The notes under the pieces were generated by a model, which saw nothing but the letters and a program-made list of their open reading frames with translations, ran no database searches and had not been told where the DNA came from. The translations under genes and the position numbers were made by a program. Shown in pieces: positions 21,606 to 30,913 of a stretch of DNA of 64,000 nt. Source of the DNA: Marinihelvus sp963695135 (lineage in GTDB: Bacteria; Pseudomonadota; Gammaproteobacteria; Xanthomonadales; SZUA-36); the NCBI GenBank assembly GCA_963695135.1, contig CAVOGA010000001.1:1-64000 (forward strand). Reading direction: 5' to 3'. The number at the start of each line of letters is the position of its first letter. Positions within the stretch are counted from its first letter, which is position 1.

Positions 21606-22622
21606 CTAGCGGGCGTTCATCAGGGCAAGGGTGGTGTCCAGCATGCGGTTGCTGAAGCCCCACTCGTTGTCGTACCAGCTCAGCACCTTGACCAGGTTCC
21701 CCTTCCATCACCCGGGTCAGGCCGGCATCGAACATGGACGAGTGCGGATCGTGGTTGAAGTCCACGGACACCAGCGGTTTGTCGTTGTAACCCAGGACAC
21801 CCTTGAGCGGCGCCTTCAGCAGCCGCCTTCACAACGCTGGTTGATTTCGTCGACGCTGGTCGGCCCGGCTCGGCCTGGAAGGTCAGGTCCACCACCGAAA
21901 CATTGATGGTCGGCACGCGCATGGAAAAGCCGTCCAGCTTGCCGTTCAGCTCCGGCAGGACCAGGCCCACCGCCGCAGCAGCACCGGTCTTGGTGGGAAT
22001 CTGGCTCATGGTCGCCGACCGGGCCCGGCGCAGGTCCGAGTGGAACACATCCGTGAGCACCTGGTCGTTGGTGTAGGCATGAATGGTGGTCATCAGGCCT
22101 TTTTCGATGCCAACCGCCTCGTTGAGCACCTTGGCCAGCGGGGCCAGGCAGTTGGTGGTGCAGGATGCATTGGAGATAATCTCGTCGGTCTTGCGTCAGC
22201 GTATCGTCGTTCACGCCGTAAACGATGGTCTTGTCCACATCCTGCCCGGCGCTGAGATGATGACCTTCTTGGCGCCGGCCGCCAGGTGCGCGCCGGCCGT
22301 TTCCTTGCTGCGGAAAAGCCCGGTGCACTCGAGCACCACGTCGACGCCGAGGTCCGCCCAGGGCAGCTTGGACGGGTCACGCTGCGCCAGTGCCTCGATG
22401 CGGTCACCGTTGACCACCAGGTCCCCGTCCTTGACCACGACCTCGCCGTCGAAACTTGCCGTGGGTCGTGTCGTACTGGGTGAGGTGGGCATTGGTTTCA
22501 GCGTCGCCCAGGTCGTTGATCGCAACGATGCGGATTTCATCGGTACGTCCGTATTCATAGACGGCGCGGAGAATATTCCGCCCGATTCGTCCGTAGCCGT
22601 TAATCGCGACTTTTACTGCCAT
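21606..22622 (-). CDS. gap: Glyceraldehyde-3-phosphate dehydrogenase
   Basis: NAD-dependent oxidation of glyceraldehyde-3-phosphate. The Rossmann start MAVKVAINGYGRIGRNILRA, the active-site phrase ASCTTNCLAPLAKVL and the later TKTGAAAAVGLVLPELNGKL are all present. The total (1,017 bases, about 338 residues) equals the usual length. Frame changes near 22450, 22245, 22195, 21865, 21825 and 21695 nearly cancel out. For an essential-type enzyme this strongly suggests base errors rather than decay. The start is 21 bases after the tkt stop. Confidence 0.95.
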
Positions 22623-22643
22623 GGTCCTGCTCCTTCAATCAGA

Positions 22644-24649
22644 CTAAATCAAGGTTTTCCGGACCGCGTCGCAGACGGCGTCCACGGTCAGTCCGAAGTA
22701 TTCAAAAAGTTCTTCAGCCGGCGCCGATGCGCCAAAGCTGGTCCAGGCCGATCACGCGGCCCGATCGCCAACCAGGCCGTGCCAGCCCGCGGTAACGCCG
22801 GCCTCGACGGCCACCCGGGCCTTGACCCTCGGCGGCAGCACCGTCTCGCGCCAGGCCGGGTCCTGGGCCAGGAAGCGATCCGGGTTGGGCATGGAAACCA
22901 CCCGCACCGCGTGACCTTCACCGGCCAGGCGCTCCGCCGCGCCGCATGGCGAGCTTCACCTCGGAGCCGGTCGCCATGATGATCGCGTCACGGGTCCGCT
23001 TCCGTATCCTCCAATATATACCCGCCGCGCTCAATCTCACCCACCGTGTAGTCATTACGCGGCTGCAGCGGCAAACCCTGCCGCGTCAGGATCAGCGCAT
23101 GCGGGCTGGTGCCGGTCCTCGAGCGCCAGCTTCCAGGCGACCATGGTCTCGACCGTGTCGCAGGGACGCCAGACCGACAGGTTGGGTATCAGGCGCAGGC
23201 TGGCAACGTGTTCAACCGGCTGGTGCGTGGGGCCATCCTCGCCCAGGCCGATCGAGTCGTGGGTGTACACGTGAATATTGTGCGCCGGGATCAGGGCTGA
23301 CATGCGCACCGCGTTGCGGGCGTAGTCGGAAAACACCAGGAAGGTCGCGTTGTAGGGAATAAAGCCGCCGTGGAGCGCCAGTCCGTTGCATATTGCCGCC
23401 ATGCCGAACTCACGCACGCCGAAGTAGACATAGTTGCCGTCGGCGTTGTCATCCAGCACGTCGACGCTGCCGCTCCAGATCGTGTTGTTGGAGCCCGCCA
23501 GGTCCGCCGAACCGCCGATCAACTCCGGCAGCAGGGGGCCGAATGCCTCCAGCGCCAGTTGGGAAGACTTGCGGGTGGCGACGTCGGCAGCCGTTGGCCT
23601 GTTCCTGCAAAATCGCCAGCAGCCGTCGCCTCTGCCCAGTCCGCCGGCATCTCACCGGCCATGCGGCGCGTAAGCTCTGCAGCCGCATCCGGATGGGCGG
23701 ATACGGTAGGCTTCCAGGCGCTCATTCCACGCGTGTTCGTGCTGCCGCGCCTGCGTCGCGGGCGTCCCAGGCGGCCCGGATTTCACCGGGCACTTCGAAG
23801 GGCGGGTGGTTCCAGCCAAGTTGTTTACGGGCGCCGGCAATCTCCTCATCTCCGAGCGGCGCACCGTGGGATGAGGCCTTGCCGGCCTTGCTCGGCGCTC
23901 CGAAACCGATGACGGTGCGGCAACAGATCAGGGTCGGACGCGTCCGTTTCGGACGTTGCGGTTTCGATGGCCTGGCGCAGTTCTTCCGGGTCATGCCCGT
24001 CGACCTGGCGGATCACCTGCCAGCCGTAGGCTTCAAAGCGCGCCGGCGTATCGTCTGTGAACCAGCCGGACACCTCGCCATCGATGGAAATGCCGTTGTC
24101 ATCCCAGAAGGCGATGAGCTTACCCAGCCCGAGGGTGCCCGCCAGGGAACAGGCCTCGTGGGAAATGCCCTCCATCAGGCAGCCATCTCCCAGGAACACC
24201 CAGGTCCGGTGATCGATGATCTCGTGACCCTCGCGGTTGAAACGCCTGGCCAGCACCTGCTCCGCCAGCGCCATACCCACCGCATTGGCAATGCCCTGAC
24301 CAAGCGGCCCGGTGGTGGTTTCCACACCGGGTGTGTGGCCGTATTCCGGGTGGCCCGGGGTTTTACTGTGCAACTGGCGGAAGTTTTTCAATTCCTCCAG
24401 CGACAGCTCGTAACCGGTGAGGTGCAACAACGAATACAGCAGCATTGAACCATGGCCGTTGGAAAGCACGAAACGGTCCCGGTCCCACCATTTTGGATTG
24501 ACGGGGTTGTGTTTCAGGTAATCGTTCCAGAGCACTTCGGCGATATCGGCCATGCCCATGGGCATGCCGGGGTGGCCGGAGTTGGCGCGCTGGACTGCAT
24601 CCATGGACAGTGCGCGCAGGGCATTGGCGAGGTCTTTTCTGCTGGGCAT
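22644..24649 (-). CDS. tkt: Transketolase
   Basis: Thiamine-diphosphate enzyme of the pentose phosphate pathway. The ATG at 24649 gives MPSRKDLANALRALSMDAVQ; then GHPGMPMGMADIAEVLW, the substrate/TPP motif GDGCLMEGISHEA and, near the C-terminus, SFGASAPAEELFEYFGLT. About 668 codons matches the family (about 665). Frame changes lie near 23940, 23690, 23590, 23100, 22995, 22945 and 22735. It leads the tkt-gap-pgk run, an arrangement widespread in gammaproteobacteria that links pentose phosphate and lower glycolytic flux. No strong promoter could be picked out in the 149 bases upstream. Confidence 0.95.
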
Positions 24650-24798
24650 TGAGGGTCTCTGAGTTTGCAAGTGGCAGGCCGGCGATGGCCCGGTTAATCC
24701 CTAATTTTCCCGTGTCGGGCAGGTGCAGGGCAAGGACAAAACGCCGTTCCGTCCAATCCGGCCCGGCACGCCAGCGCGAACCGGGCCTGCCGGTCCGC

Positions 24799-26341
24799 TT
24801 AGCGGTCCGCCGCTTTCACCAGTCGACCCGCCTTCAGGTCCGCCCAGTAGGCATTCAGCTCTCTTTTGACGACCGGCATCAGGAAGTAACACCCCAGCAG
24901 GTTCGGGAAGGCCATGGCAAAGATCATGGCATCAGAAAACTCGATGACCGCGCCCAGTTGCATGGAGGAACCGATCACCACGAATACCAGGAACAGGATC
25001 TTGTAAGTGGCGTCGGTAAATTTGTTTTCGCCGAAGAGATAGGTCCAGGACTTGAGCCCGTAGTAGGACCAGGAAATCATGGTCGAAAACGCAAACAGAA
25101 CCACCGCCAGGGTCAGGACCCAGGGAAACCAGGAGATCGAGGACTGGAACGCATCGGAGGTCAGCTGCACCCCGGCGGAAGGATCAACACCCGGGTCCCA
25201 GGTCCCGGTAATGATGATCACCAGTGCCGTGATGGTGCACACCACCACCGTATCAACCAGCGGCTCATAAAGCGCCACCAGCCCTTCGGTGACGGGCCGG
25301 TTGGTGCGCACGGCGCTGTGCGCGATCGCGGCCGATCCAACACCGGCCTCGTTCGAGAATGCCGCACGCCGGAAGCCCTGCAAAAGAACACCGATAACCC
25401 CGCCGGCAATACCCTCGGCCAGGAAGGCGCCTTCCACGATCGATACAAAAGCGTCGGGAACCGCTGACAGGTTGGTGCCAATGATCGTCAGCCCCGCAAG
25501 AATGTAAATTATCGCCATGAAAGGAACGATCTTGGACGTCACGCTGGCTATGCTGCGGATACCGCCGATGACGACCATGCCGACCGCGGCCGCCACGATC
25601 AGTCCGAACAGCCAGCCTTTCCCATACAGCCAACTGGCCTCGCCACCGGTGACGTTCACCAGCTGGGAGAAACTCTGATTGGCCTGGAACATATTGCCGC
25701 CGCCAAAAGAGCCGCCAACGCAGAAGATGGCAAAAAGAACCGCCAGAACCTTGCCCAGCCTGGCAAAGCCCGGGCCTTTCTCGGCCAGGCCCTGGGACAG
25801 GTAGTACATCGGACCGCCGGACACGGTCCCGTCCGGCGTTCTCCCTGCGGTATTTCACACCCAGCGTGCACTCGGTGAATTTGGATGACATGCCAAGAAA
25901 ACCGGCCAGGATCATCCAGAACGTTGCGCCGGGGCCGCCAATCGACACCGCAATCGCCACTCCGGCGATATTTCCCAGCCCCACGGTGCCGGAAAGTGCG
26001 GTGGACAGCGCCTGGAAGTGGGACACCTCCCCGGCCGCGTCCGGGTCATCATAGTCGCCGCGAACCAGTCTGAAACCTTGCCCCAGGGCGCGAATGTTGA
26101 TGAACCGGAAATAGATCGTGAATACCGCCGCTGCGGTTATGAGCCAGACCAGCACGAAAGGCACCTGTTGGCCGGCGAGCGGAAAAGACCAGAAAATAAT
26201 GCTGGAGACCCAGTCTGCGGCGGGTCGCACCGCGGCCTCAATCCTTGCATCGATGGACTCCTGTGCCAGTGCGGGAAAACTGGTCAGCAGCAGAATCAAC
26301 AAGGCCGACGCACGGCGATGAAAAGCTCGAAGACTGGACAT
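24799..26341 (-). CDS. Sodium:alanine symporter family (AGCS) amino-acid carrier
   Basis: About 513 codons, inner-membrane Na+-coupled uptake of alanine/glycine-type amino acids. The N-terminus has a signal-like hydrophobic stretch (SALLILLLTSFPALAQ), unusual but seen in some members, followed by family motifs ALSTALSGTVGLGNIAGVA, GGPGATFWM, GGSFGGGNMFQANQS and AAFSNEAGVGSAAIAHSA. The ATG at 26341 is preferred to an upstream in-frame start. One frame change near 25840 splits the gene between KYRRENAGR and SGGPMYYLSQGLAEKG. The USP gene lies 56 bases upstream in the same direction, so they may be co-transcribed. The exact substrate is not predictable. Confidence 0.92.
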
Positions 26342-26397
26342 GGCATTCACTCTCTTGGGTTTTTGGTTGTTGAGTACCTGGCCTACCGGGCAACAGC

Positions 26398-26829
26398 TCA
26401 CGGGACAACAATGACCGGGCGGTCTCCAAGCTGAACCACCTGGCTGGCCACGCTGCCAAACAGCTGGGCGAGGCGCGAGGCGCCCTTGCGCCCGATCACC
26501 AGGCAGGTCACATCGTGTTTCCGGCCGAGGCGCACCAGCGTCTGCGCGACGTGACCGTGTGCCACGAGCCCCTCCGCATCGACACCCGCGGCGTGCAGCT
26601 GCGCGAGGACCGGCCCCACGACCTGCTCGCGGGCACGCTCCAGTTCCTGCTCACGGCGCAGGTGGCGGGTCTCATTTTCTTCCGGGGTGCTGAAGGTAAA
26701 CGGCGACCATTCGATCACGTGCGCCACCAGCACCTTGCCCTTGTTCTCCAGCGCCCGTTCCGTGACATACTCCACGGCCCGCGCGCTGCAATTACTGCCA
26801 TCAACCCCGACCAGATAAATGGTGTCCAT
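26398..26829 (-). CDS. Universal stress protein, UspA family
   Basis: A 143-residue cytoplasmic single-domain USP beginning IYLVGVDGSNCSARAVEYV and ending with the ATP-binding-type loop VIGRKGASRLAQLFGSVASQ, close to the G-2X-G-9X-G(S/T) pattern. It is co-directional with the AGCS symporter 56 bases downstream. Its precise stress role cannot be inferred. The ATG at 26829 has GGAG (26833-26830 region read on the minus strand) just upstream. Confidence 0.9.
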   Translation of the reverse strand: MDTIYLVGVDGSNCSARAVEYVTERALENKGKVLVAHVIEWSPFTFSTPEENETRHLRREQELERAREQVVGPVLAQLHAAGVDAEGLVAHGHVAQTLVRLGRKHDVTCLVIGRKGASRLAQLFGSVASQVVQLGDRPVIVVP

Positions 26830-26954
26830 GGGAAACTCCTCACAGGAAATGCGGCATAGTCTAGCCCATGCACCTCACCCGAAGACAAATGCGCCCCAAT
26901 ACGGACCGGCGCGCGACAGCCTTATTCCCAACAATGGCCTTGTGTTCACGGTAA

Positions 26955-26983
26955 TTGACTGCATTTTCTGCTAGCATTGTTAT
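26955..26983 (+). promoter_or_regulatory. Candidate sigma-70 promoter
   Basis: TTGACT, a 17-base spacer, then TGTTAT. It lies 68 bases upstream of the ATG at 27051 and supports that start over possible upstream ones. Confidence 0.5.
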
Positions 26984-27050
26984 GGAACTTGGGGGCGGTT
27001 TGTCCGTCATATACAAGGCGGTCGGAAAAAGCGCCGGGAGAGATCGAAAG

Positions 27051-28193
27051 ATGTACACAGTCGGACCAGTCAGCAAGGCACTCGGGGGTATTTTTACCGC
27101 CGTGGCAACGCTGTGTCTGACGATTGGCGGCCAGGCCGCGCTGGCGGCGGAAGCTGTGACCGGCAACGCGCTCCCGCAGGCACCGCTGTTCTCGCCCTTC
27201 AGATTGACCGACAACAGCGCAGACCCGGCGCCCAAGAACCCTCCGGCAACGCCGCTCAGTTTGCGGCTGGATCAGCCTTTCACCCTCCAGCAGTTTGGCG
27301 AGGCGGTGCTGGGCCAGGCCGGTGCAGCAAGGTCACTGGGGTCAAAAATAAGCTACGGCATCGGCGACGGACTCAACCTCACCGGGGGCATGGCGCTGGC
27401 CGAATCCAGTGATTTCCTCTCCCTCGGCAGCATTCACTGCGAAAACGGCGTGCTTGACACGGTGTCTTACCGCGCCTCGAACTGCTACTTCATCGATGAC
27501 GATAACCGCACCAGCGCTGCAGCTGTCTCCATCGGCGCGAGCTATCAGCGCAACGACAAGATTCGCGCCTCGCTGAACCTGTTCCGGGAAGAACGCAACC
27601 GCTCGAGTAACTTCCAGGGCGCGGCGTTGTCCGCCGGCAACAGCGCACTGATTGACCCGCTCGGCCTGGGCCTTTTGTCCGGCAATGCCCTGCTGGACAC
27701 CTCCGACCCGATAGGGGCCGTGCCCGGTTTTGCGAACATGGAGCGAACCGGGATCGATGTTGAGTTCCAGGTAGGCATATCCACCGACCAGGCCGGTGAC
27801 CTGGTGCTCGGACTGCAATTGACCCGTGTGCTGGACAGCGGCATGGAGGGCGTATTCTATGCCAGCCCCGGCGCCGCCAACTGGACGATTGCCAAGCCCT
27901 ACGATTCGGCGCGTCTGAGCCTCGATTGGCAACAGGGCGCCTTCAGCGGCGGGCTGGACAGCTACTACCGTTCACCGGTCAGCTTTGCCGACCGTCGTGA
28001 ACTGGACCAGCAGGCTACTTTCGACGTTCATTTCAGCTGGCGCGCACCCTGGAATGCCAGCTTGAGCGTAGGCGCCAGCAATTTACTGGGTGCGGGCGCC
28101 GATGATTCACCGGTGACCGACGGTACACTGGCAGACCCGCTGGAATCGATTTACGGACGGATTCCTTACGTACGGTACAAGCAAGACCTTTAA
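27051..28193 (+). CDS. Outer-membrane beta-barrel protein resembling the C-terminus of a TonB-dependent receptor
   Basis: A 380-residue secreted protein. The signal peptide ends near GGQAALAA; after a Pro/Ala linker come alternating beta-strand-like segments (AVSIGASYQRNDKIRASLN; GDLVLGLQLTRVLD). It ends in GRIPYVRYKQDL, close to GRIVYARYRQNF, the C-terminus of the TonB-dependent receptor at 45161-47949, except that the last residue is Leu rather than aromatic. No plug domain or TonB box is visible. I start at 27051 because GGGAG lies about 10 bases upstream and a promoter lies at 26955. It could be a plugless barrel derived from a receptor, or a porin-like protein; the function is unknown. 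Confidence 0.7.
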   Translation: MYTVGPVSKALGGIFTAVATLCLTIGGQAALAAEAVTGNALPQAPLFSPFRLTDNSADPAPKNPPATPLSLRLDQPFTLQQFGEAVLGQAGAARSLGSKISYGIGDGLNLTGGMALAESSDFLSLGSIHCENGVLDTVSYRASNCYFIDDDNRTSAAAVSIGASYQRNDKIRASLNLFREERNRSSNFQGAALSAGNSALIDPLGLGLLSGNALLDTSDPIGAVPGFANMERTGIDVEFQVGISTDQAGDLVLGLQLTRVLDSGMEGVFYASPGAANWTIAKPYDSARLSLDWQQGAFSGGLDSYYRSPVSFADRRELDQQATFDVHFSWRAPWNASLSVGASNLLGAGADDSPVTDGTLADPLESIYGRIPYVRYKQDL

Positions 28194-28271
28194 GGCCGGA
28201 CACGTCAGCGGTATGGATCGAACTGCTACCGGCCACTCCCTGGCCTGCACACGCCGCCCAGAAACACACCC

Positions 28272-29918
28272 ATGAACCCACAGCCCGCCGCCAAGCAGGC
28301 GCAACTCAAGTCCGCTGAACAGGCGCTGGTACAGGGCGATTTTGAACGCTGCGCCCGTCTTGCGGATGCAATTCTTGCCGCTGACACCATCAATTTGCCG
28401 GCGCATCTCTTCCGCGGCGTCGCCAGCCACCACCTCGGCGCGCTCGATCGCAGCATTGCAGACCTGCACTATGTGCTTGAGCGTCAGCCGAACAATACCC
28501 AGGCAAGCTTTCATCTGGGCCAGGCGCTGAGAAAGAATAATCAGTTTGATCCGGCGCTTGCACGGCTGAAGCCCGCACTCGATACCCCCTCGCTTCGTCC
28601 TCACGCCCTGTTTGAAATGGCGCGTTGCCTGCGTGGCCTGGGCAGCCTGAACAAGGCCATTGACCACTACCGGCTTTTGCTCCGGGAAGTTCCCAACCAC
28701 GCCGACGCAGCCGCCAACCTGGCCGTCCTGCTGGAAAGAACCAATCAGCTTGATGAGGCGCTCAGCTGGTCCGAACGCGCCACGCTGCTCGCACCGCGGA
28801 ACCACACGGCGCAGCTGACGCGGGCGAGGGTCATGCGACGCCTGGGCAGACAGAAAGAAGCGGCACAACAGCTCGAAGTGCTGTTGAAAGAGCCTCTGCC
28901 ACCGCTCACGCGCGTTATTGCGACCAACCAATTGGCGCAGTGCCTCGACCGGCTTGGCCGCTACCCGGAAGCCTTCGGGCTGTTCGCCGAAGCCAATCAA
29001 CTGCAGCAGGAGACGGACCCGGACGCCGGGGTCGATGACTACGCCTGTTACGGCATTGAGATGGCCAGGTTTTTGCGCGAATGGCTGCGTGATAACCCAC
29101 CGGCGGACTGGTCACCAACACCTCCCGATGACCGCGAGCCGCCCGTTTTCCTGCTTGGCTTTCCCCGCTCAGGCACTACGCTGCTGGACCGCATCCTCAG
29201 CGCTCATCCGCGCATCGGGGTGATCGAGGAGCAGGAATTGTTCCTGGAGGTCCGGCGCCGCTGGATGTCTGCCGAGGGTTTTCCCGGCTTTAACCGCATG
29301 GCCAGCGGGGAAATCGGCGAAGCGCGCCAGCTATACCGGCAAGCCCGGGCCGCCGCCTACCGGGACCCGGATGCGCAGGTGCTTATCGACAAGCTGCCGC
29401 TGAACTCGATGTACCTGCAGTTGATTTACCGGCTGTTCCCCGAGGCGCGCATCATATTTGCACTGCGCGATCCGCGTGATGTCTGCCTGAGCTGCTTTTA
29501 CCAGACCTTCAGCCTGGTCGGCGCCATGCCGTATTTCCTGGAACTGGACAGCACGGGCCGCTATTACGACGCGGTCATGTCCCTCGCAATGGAGGCGCGC
29601 AGTGCGCTGCCGCTGAACGCGATAACGGTTCGCTACGAGGACGTGGTCGAAAACCTGGAACAGCAGGCACGCCGGCTGGTCGACTTCGTCGGTCTGCCAT
29701 GGAACGACCAGGTCCTCGCTTACCAGGCAGATCAAATGGGACAGACCATCAACACGCCCAGTTACCAGCAGGTCAGTGAGCCGCTGTACCGACGTTCCAT
29801 GGGGCGCTGGCGCAACTACGAGACACAGATGGCCCCGATCCTGCCGCTGCTCGAACCCTGGGTGCAGCGTTTGGGCTATGGCACTGATCCTTCATCGACC
29901 GACCCGCTCGTGAGATAA
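28272..29918 (+). CDS. TPR-repeat sulfotransferase
   Basis: A 548-residue protein with an N-terminal set of tetratricopeptide repeats (about residues 5-230, for example FHLGQALRKNNQFDPALARL) and a C-terminal sulfotransferase domain. The 5'-phosphosulfate loop FLLGFPRSGTTLLDRI lies near residue 294, and the 3'-phosphate motif FALRDPRDVCLSC near residue 395. It should transfer sulfate from PAPS to an acceptor; the acceptor is unknown and the TPRs may bind a protein. It sits 78 bases after the barrel protein and 54 bases before a small secreted protein, all on the plus strand. Related fusions are frequent in marine gammaproteobacteria. Confidence 0.9.
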   Translation: MNPQPAAKQAQLKSAEQALVQGDFERCARLADAILAADTINLPAHLFRGVASHHLGALDRSIADLHYVLERQPNNTQASFHLGQALRKNNQFDPALARLKPALDTPSLRPHALFEMARCLRGLGSLNKAIDHYRLLLREVPNHADAAANLAVLLERTNQLDEALSWSERATLLAPRNHTAQLTRARVMRRLGRQKEAAQQLEVLLKEPLPPLTRVIATNQLAQCLDRLGRYPEAFGLFAEANQLQQETDPDAGVDDYACYGIEMARFLREWLRDNPPADWSPTPPDDREPPVFLLGFPRSGTTLLDRILSAHPRIGVIEEQELFLEVRRRWMSAEGFPGFNRMASGEIGEARQLYRQARAAAYRDPDAQVLIDKLPLNSMYLQLIYRLFPEARIIFALRDPRDVCLSCFYQTFSLVGAMPYFLELDSTGRYYDAVMSLAMEARSALPLNAITVRYEDVVENLEQQARRLVDFVGLPWNDQVLAYQADQMGQTINTPSYQQVSEPLYRRSMGRWRNYETQMAPILPLLEPWVQRLGYGTDPSSTDPLVR

Positions 29919-29972
29919 TCAGCGTCCCGACCCAGCTTCCGCGTTATTCGGATACCGGAGTTCTACCTGACC

Positions 29973-30491
29973 ATGAAAAACACTCACCTCAACTTCGCCC
30001 GGGCTGTCGCGATGTCCTGCGCCCTTGCCGCACTGCTGCTCAGCCCGCCCCTGGCTGCCCAGCAGGGTTTCTCGACCATCGAGGAACGCATGACCGGAAA
30101 GGAGTTCACCGCTGCCGGCCTGGAAAAACTCAGTCCCGAAGAACTTGCCTCGCTCAATTCCTGGCTGCGCTCACACTCGGTTGCCACCCTGGAAACGGTA
30201 AACCCGGACGCCCAGGACTACACCGATCAGCGGGGCTTCGAGACGAAGGCGGCAAAGGATATTTCCGATAAGGACATCGTATCTGCAATTAAAGGTGAGT
30301 TCAGTGGCTGGAGCGGAGATACGGTCTTCGAGCTGGAAAACGGCATGGTCTGGGAGCAGGCCGAAGGCGGTACTTTCTATATCCCGGCCCAAACCGGCGC
30401 GGTGGCGATTATCGACAAGGGACTACTGGGCTCCTGGCGCCTCAGCATTGAGGGGTATAACCGGACCGTCCGCGTGAAACGCATTCAGTAA
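29973..30491 (+). CDS. Small secreted hypothetical protein
   Basis: A 172-residue protein with a clear signal peptide (AVAMSCALAALLLSPPLAAQ), a charged helix (EFTAAGLEKLSPEELASLNSW) and a C-terminal all-beta part (GDTVFELENGMVWEQAEGGT ... LSIEGYNRTVRVKRIQ). I do not recognise a named family with certainty. The C-terminal beta segment resembles small periplasmic domains found in related gammaproteobacteria. It may be co-transcribed with the sulfotransferase. It ends 2 bases from the convergent zinc-ribbon gene. Confidence 0.75.
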   Translation: MKNTHLNFARAVAMSCALAALLLSPPLAAQQGFSTIEERMTGKEFTAAGLEKLSPEELASLNSWLRSHSVATLETVNPDAQDYTDQRGFETKAAKDISDKDIVSAIKGEFSGWSGDTVFELENGMVWEQAEGGTFYIPAQTGAVAIIDKGLLGSWRLSIEGYNRTVRVKRIQ

Positions 30492-30493
30492 GC

Positions 30494-30835
30494 TCAGCGC
30501 AGCCTGAGGCGTTTCAACTGTCGCTTGGACTGGAACAGCAGCCCGCGGAGAATGACGTACATTACCGCGCCTATGCCGACCAGCACCATGGGGCCCGCGG
30601 ATGGCGCAAAATTCATATTGGCCGTCTCATAGAAATACCAGCCGGCTGCAGCCAGCAGCACGCTGATTGCGGCGTAGTTACCCATCTTCAGCCGGTAAAT
30701 GCGGTCACGCAAACGCCGCCGCTCGAGCTCGGTGATCTGTTCATCGGACATCTCGCCGCGTTCCACCCCGCAGTGAGGACAAACCGTCACCTTGTTTGAA
30801 ATAGGCTTCCGGCATTGGGGGCAGTTAACGATCAT
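30494..30835 (-). CDS. Zinc-ribbon membrane protein
   Basis: 113 residues. The N-terminal zinc ribbon has two Cys pairs (CPQC at residues 5-8 and CPHC at 19-22). A charged helix (ITELERRRLRDRIYRL) and two transmembrane segments (YAAISVLLAAAGWYFY; PMVLVGIGAVMYVILRGLLF) follow, and it ends in a basic tail. The topology suggests an inner-membrane protein with a cytoplasmic ribbon. Function unknown. Confidence 0.8.
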   Translation of the reverse strand: MIVNCPQCRKPISNKVTVCPHCGVERGEMSDEQITELERRRLRDRIYRLKMGNYAAISVLLAAAGWYFYETANMNFAPSAGPMVLVGIGAVMYVILRGLLFQSKRQLKRLRLR

Positions 30836-30913
30836 GCTGAACCTCCTCTGGCGTTAAGGCGGCACACGATAGCACGACACATGGCCGGTTTCAGCCCGAA
30901 CGCCTGGCGCAAC

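Noticed and set aside
20370..24649. tkt, gap and pgk as pseudogenes
   Set aside because: All active-site motifs are intact, total lengths are normal and shifts nearly cancel; decay of three essential-type neighbours is implausible.
24757..24790. Terminator after the AGCS symporter
   Set aside because: Only a 7-bp GC stem with a long loop and no T tract on either strand.
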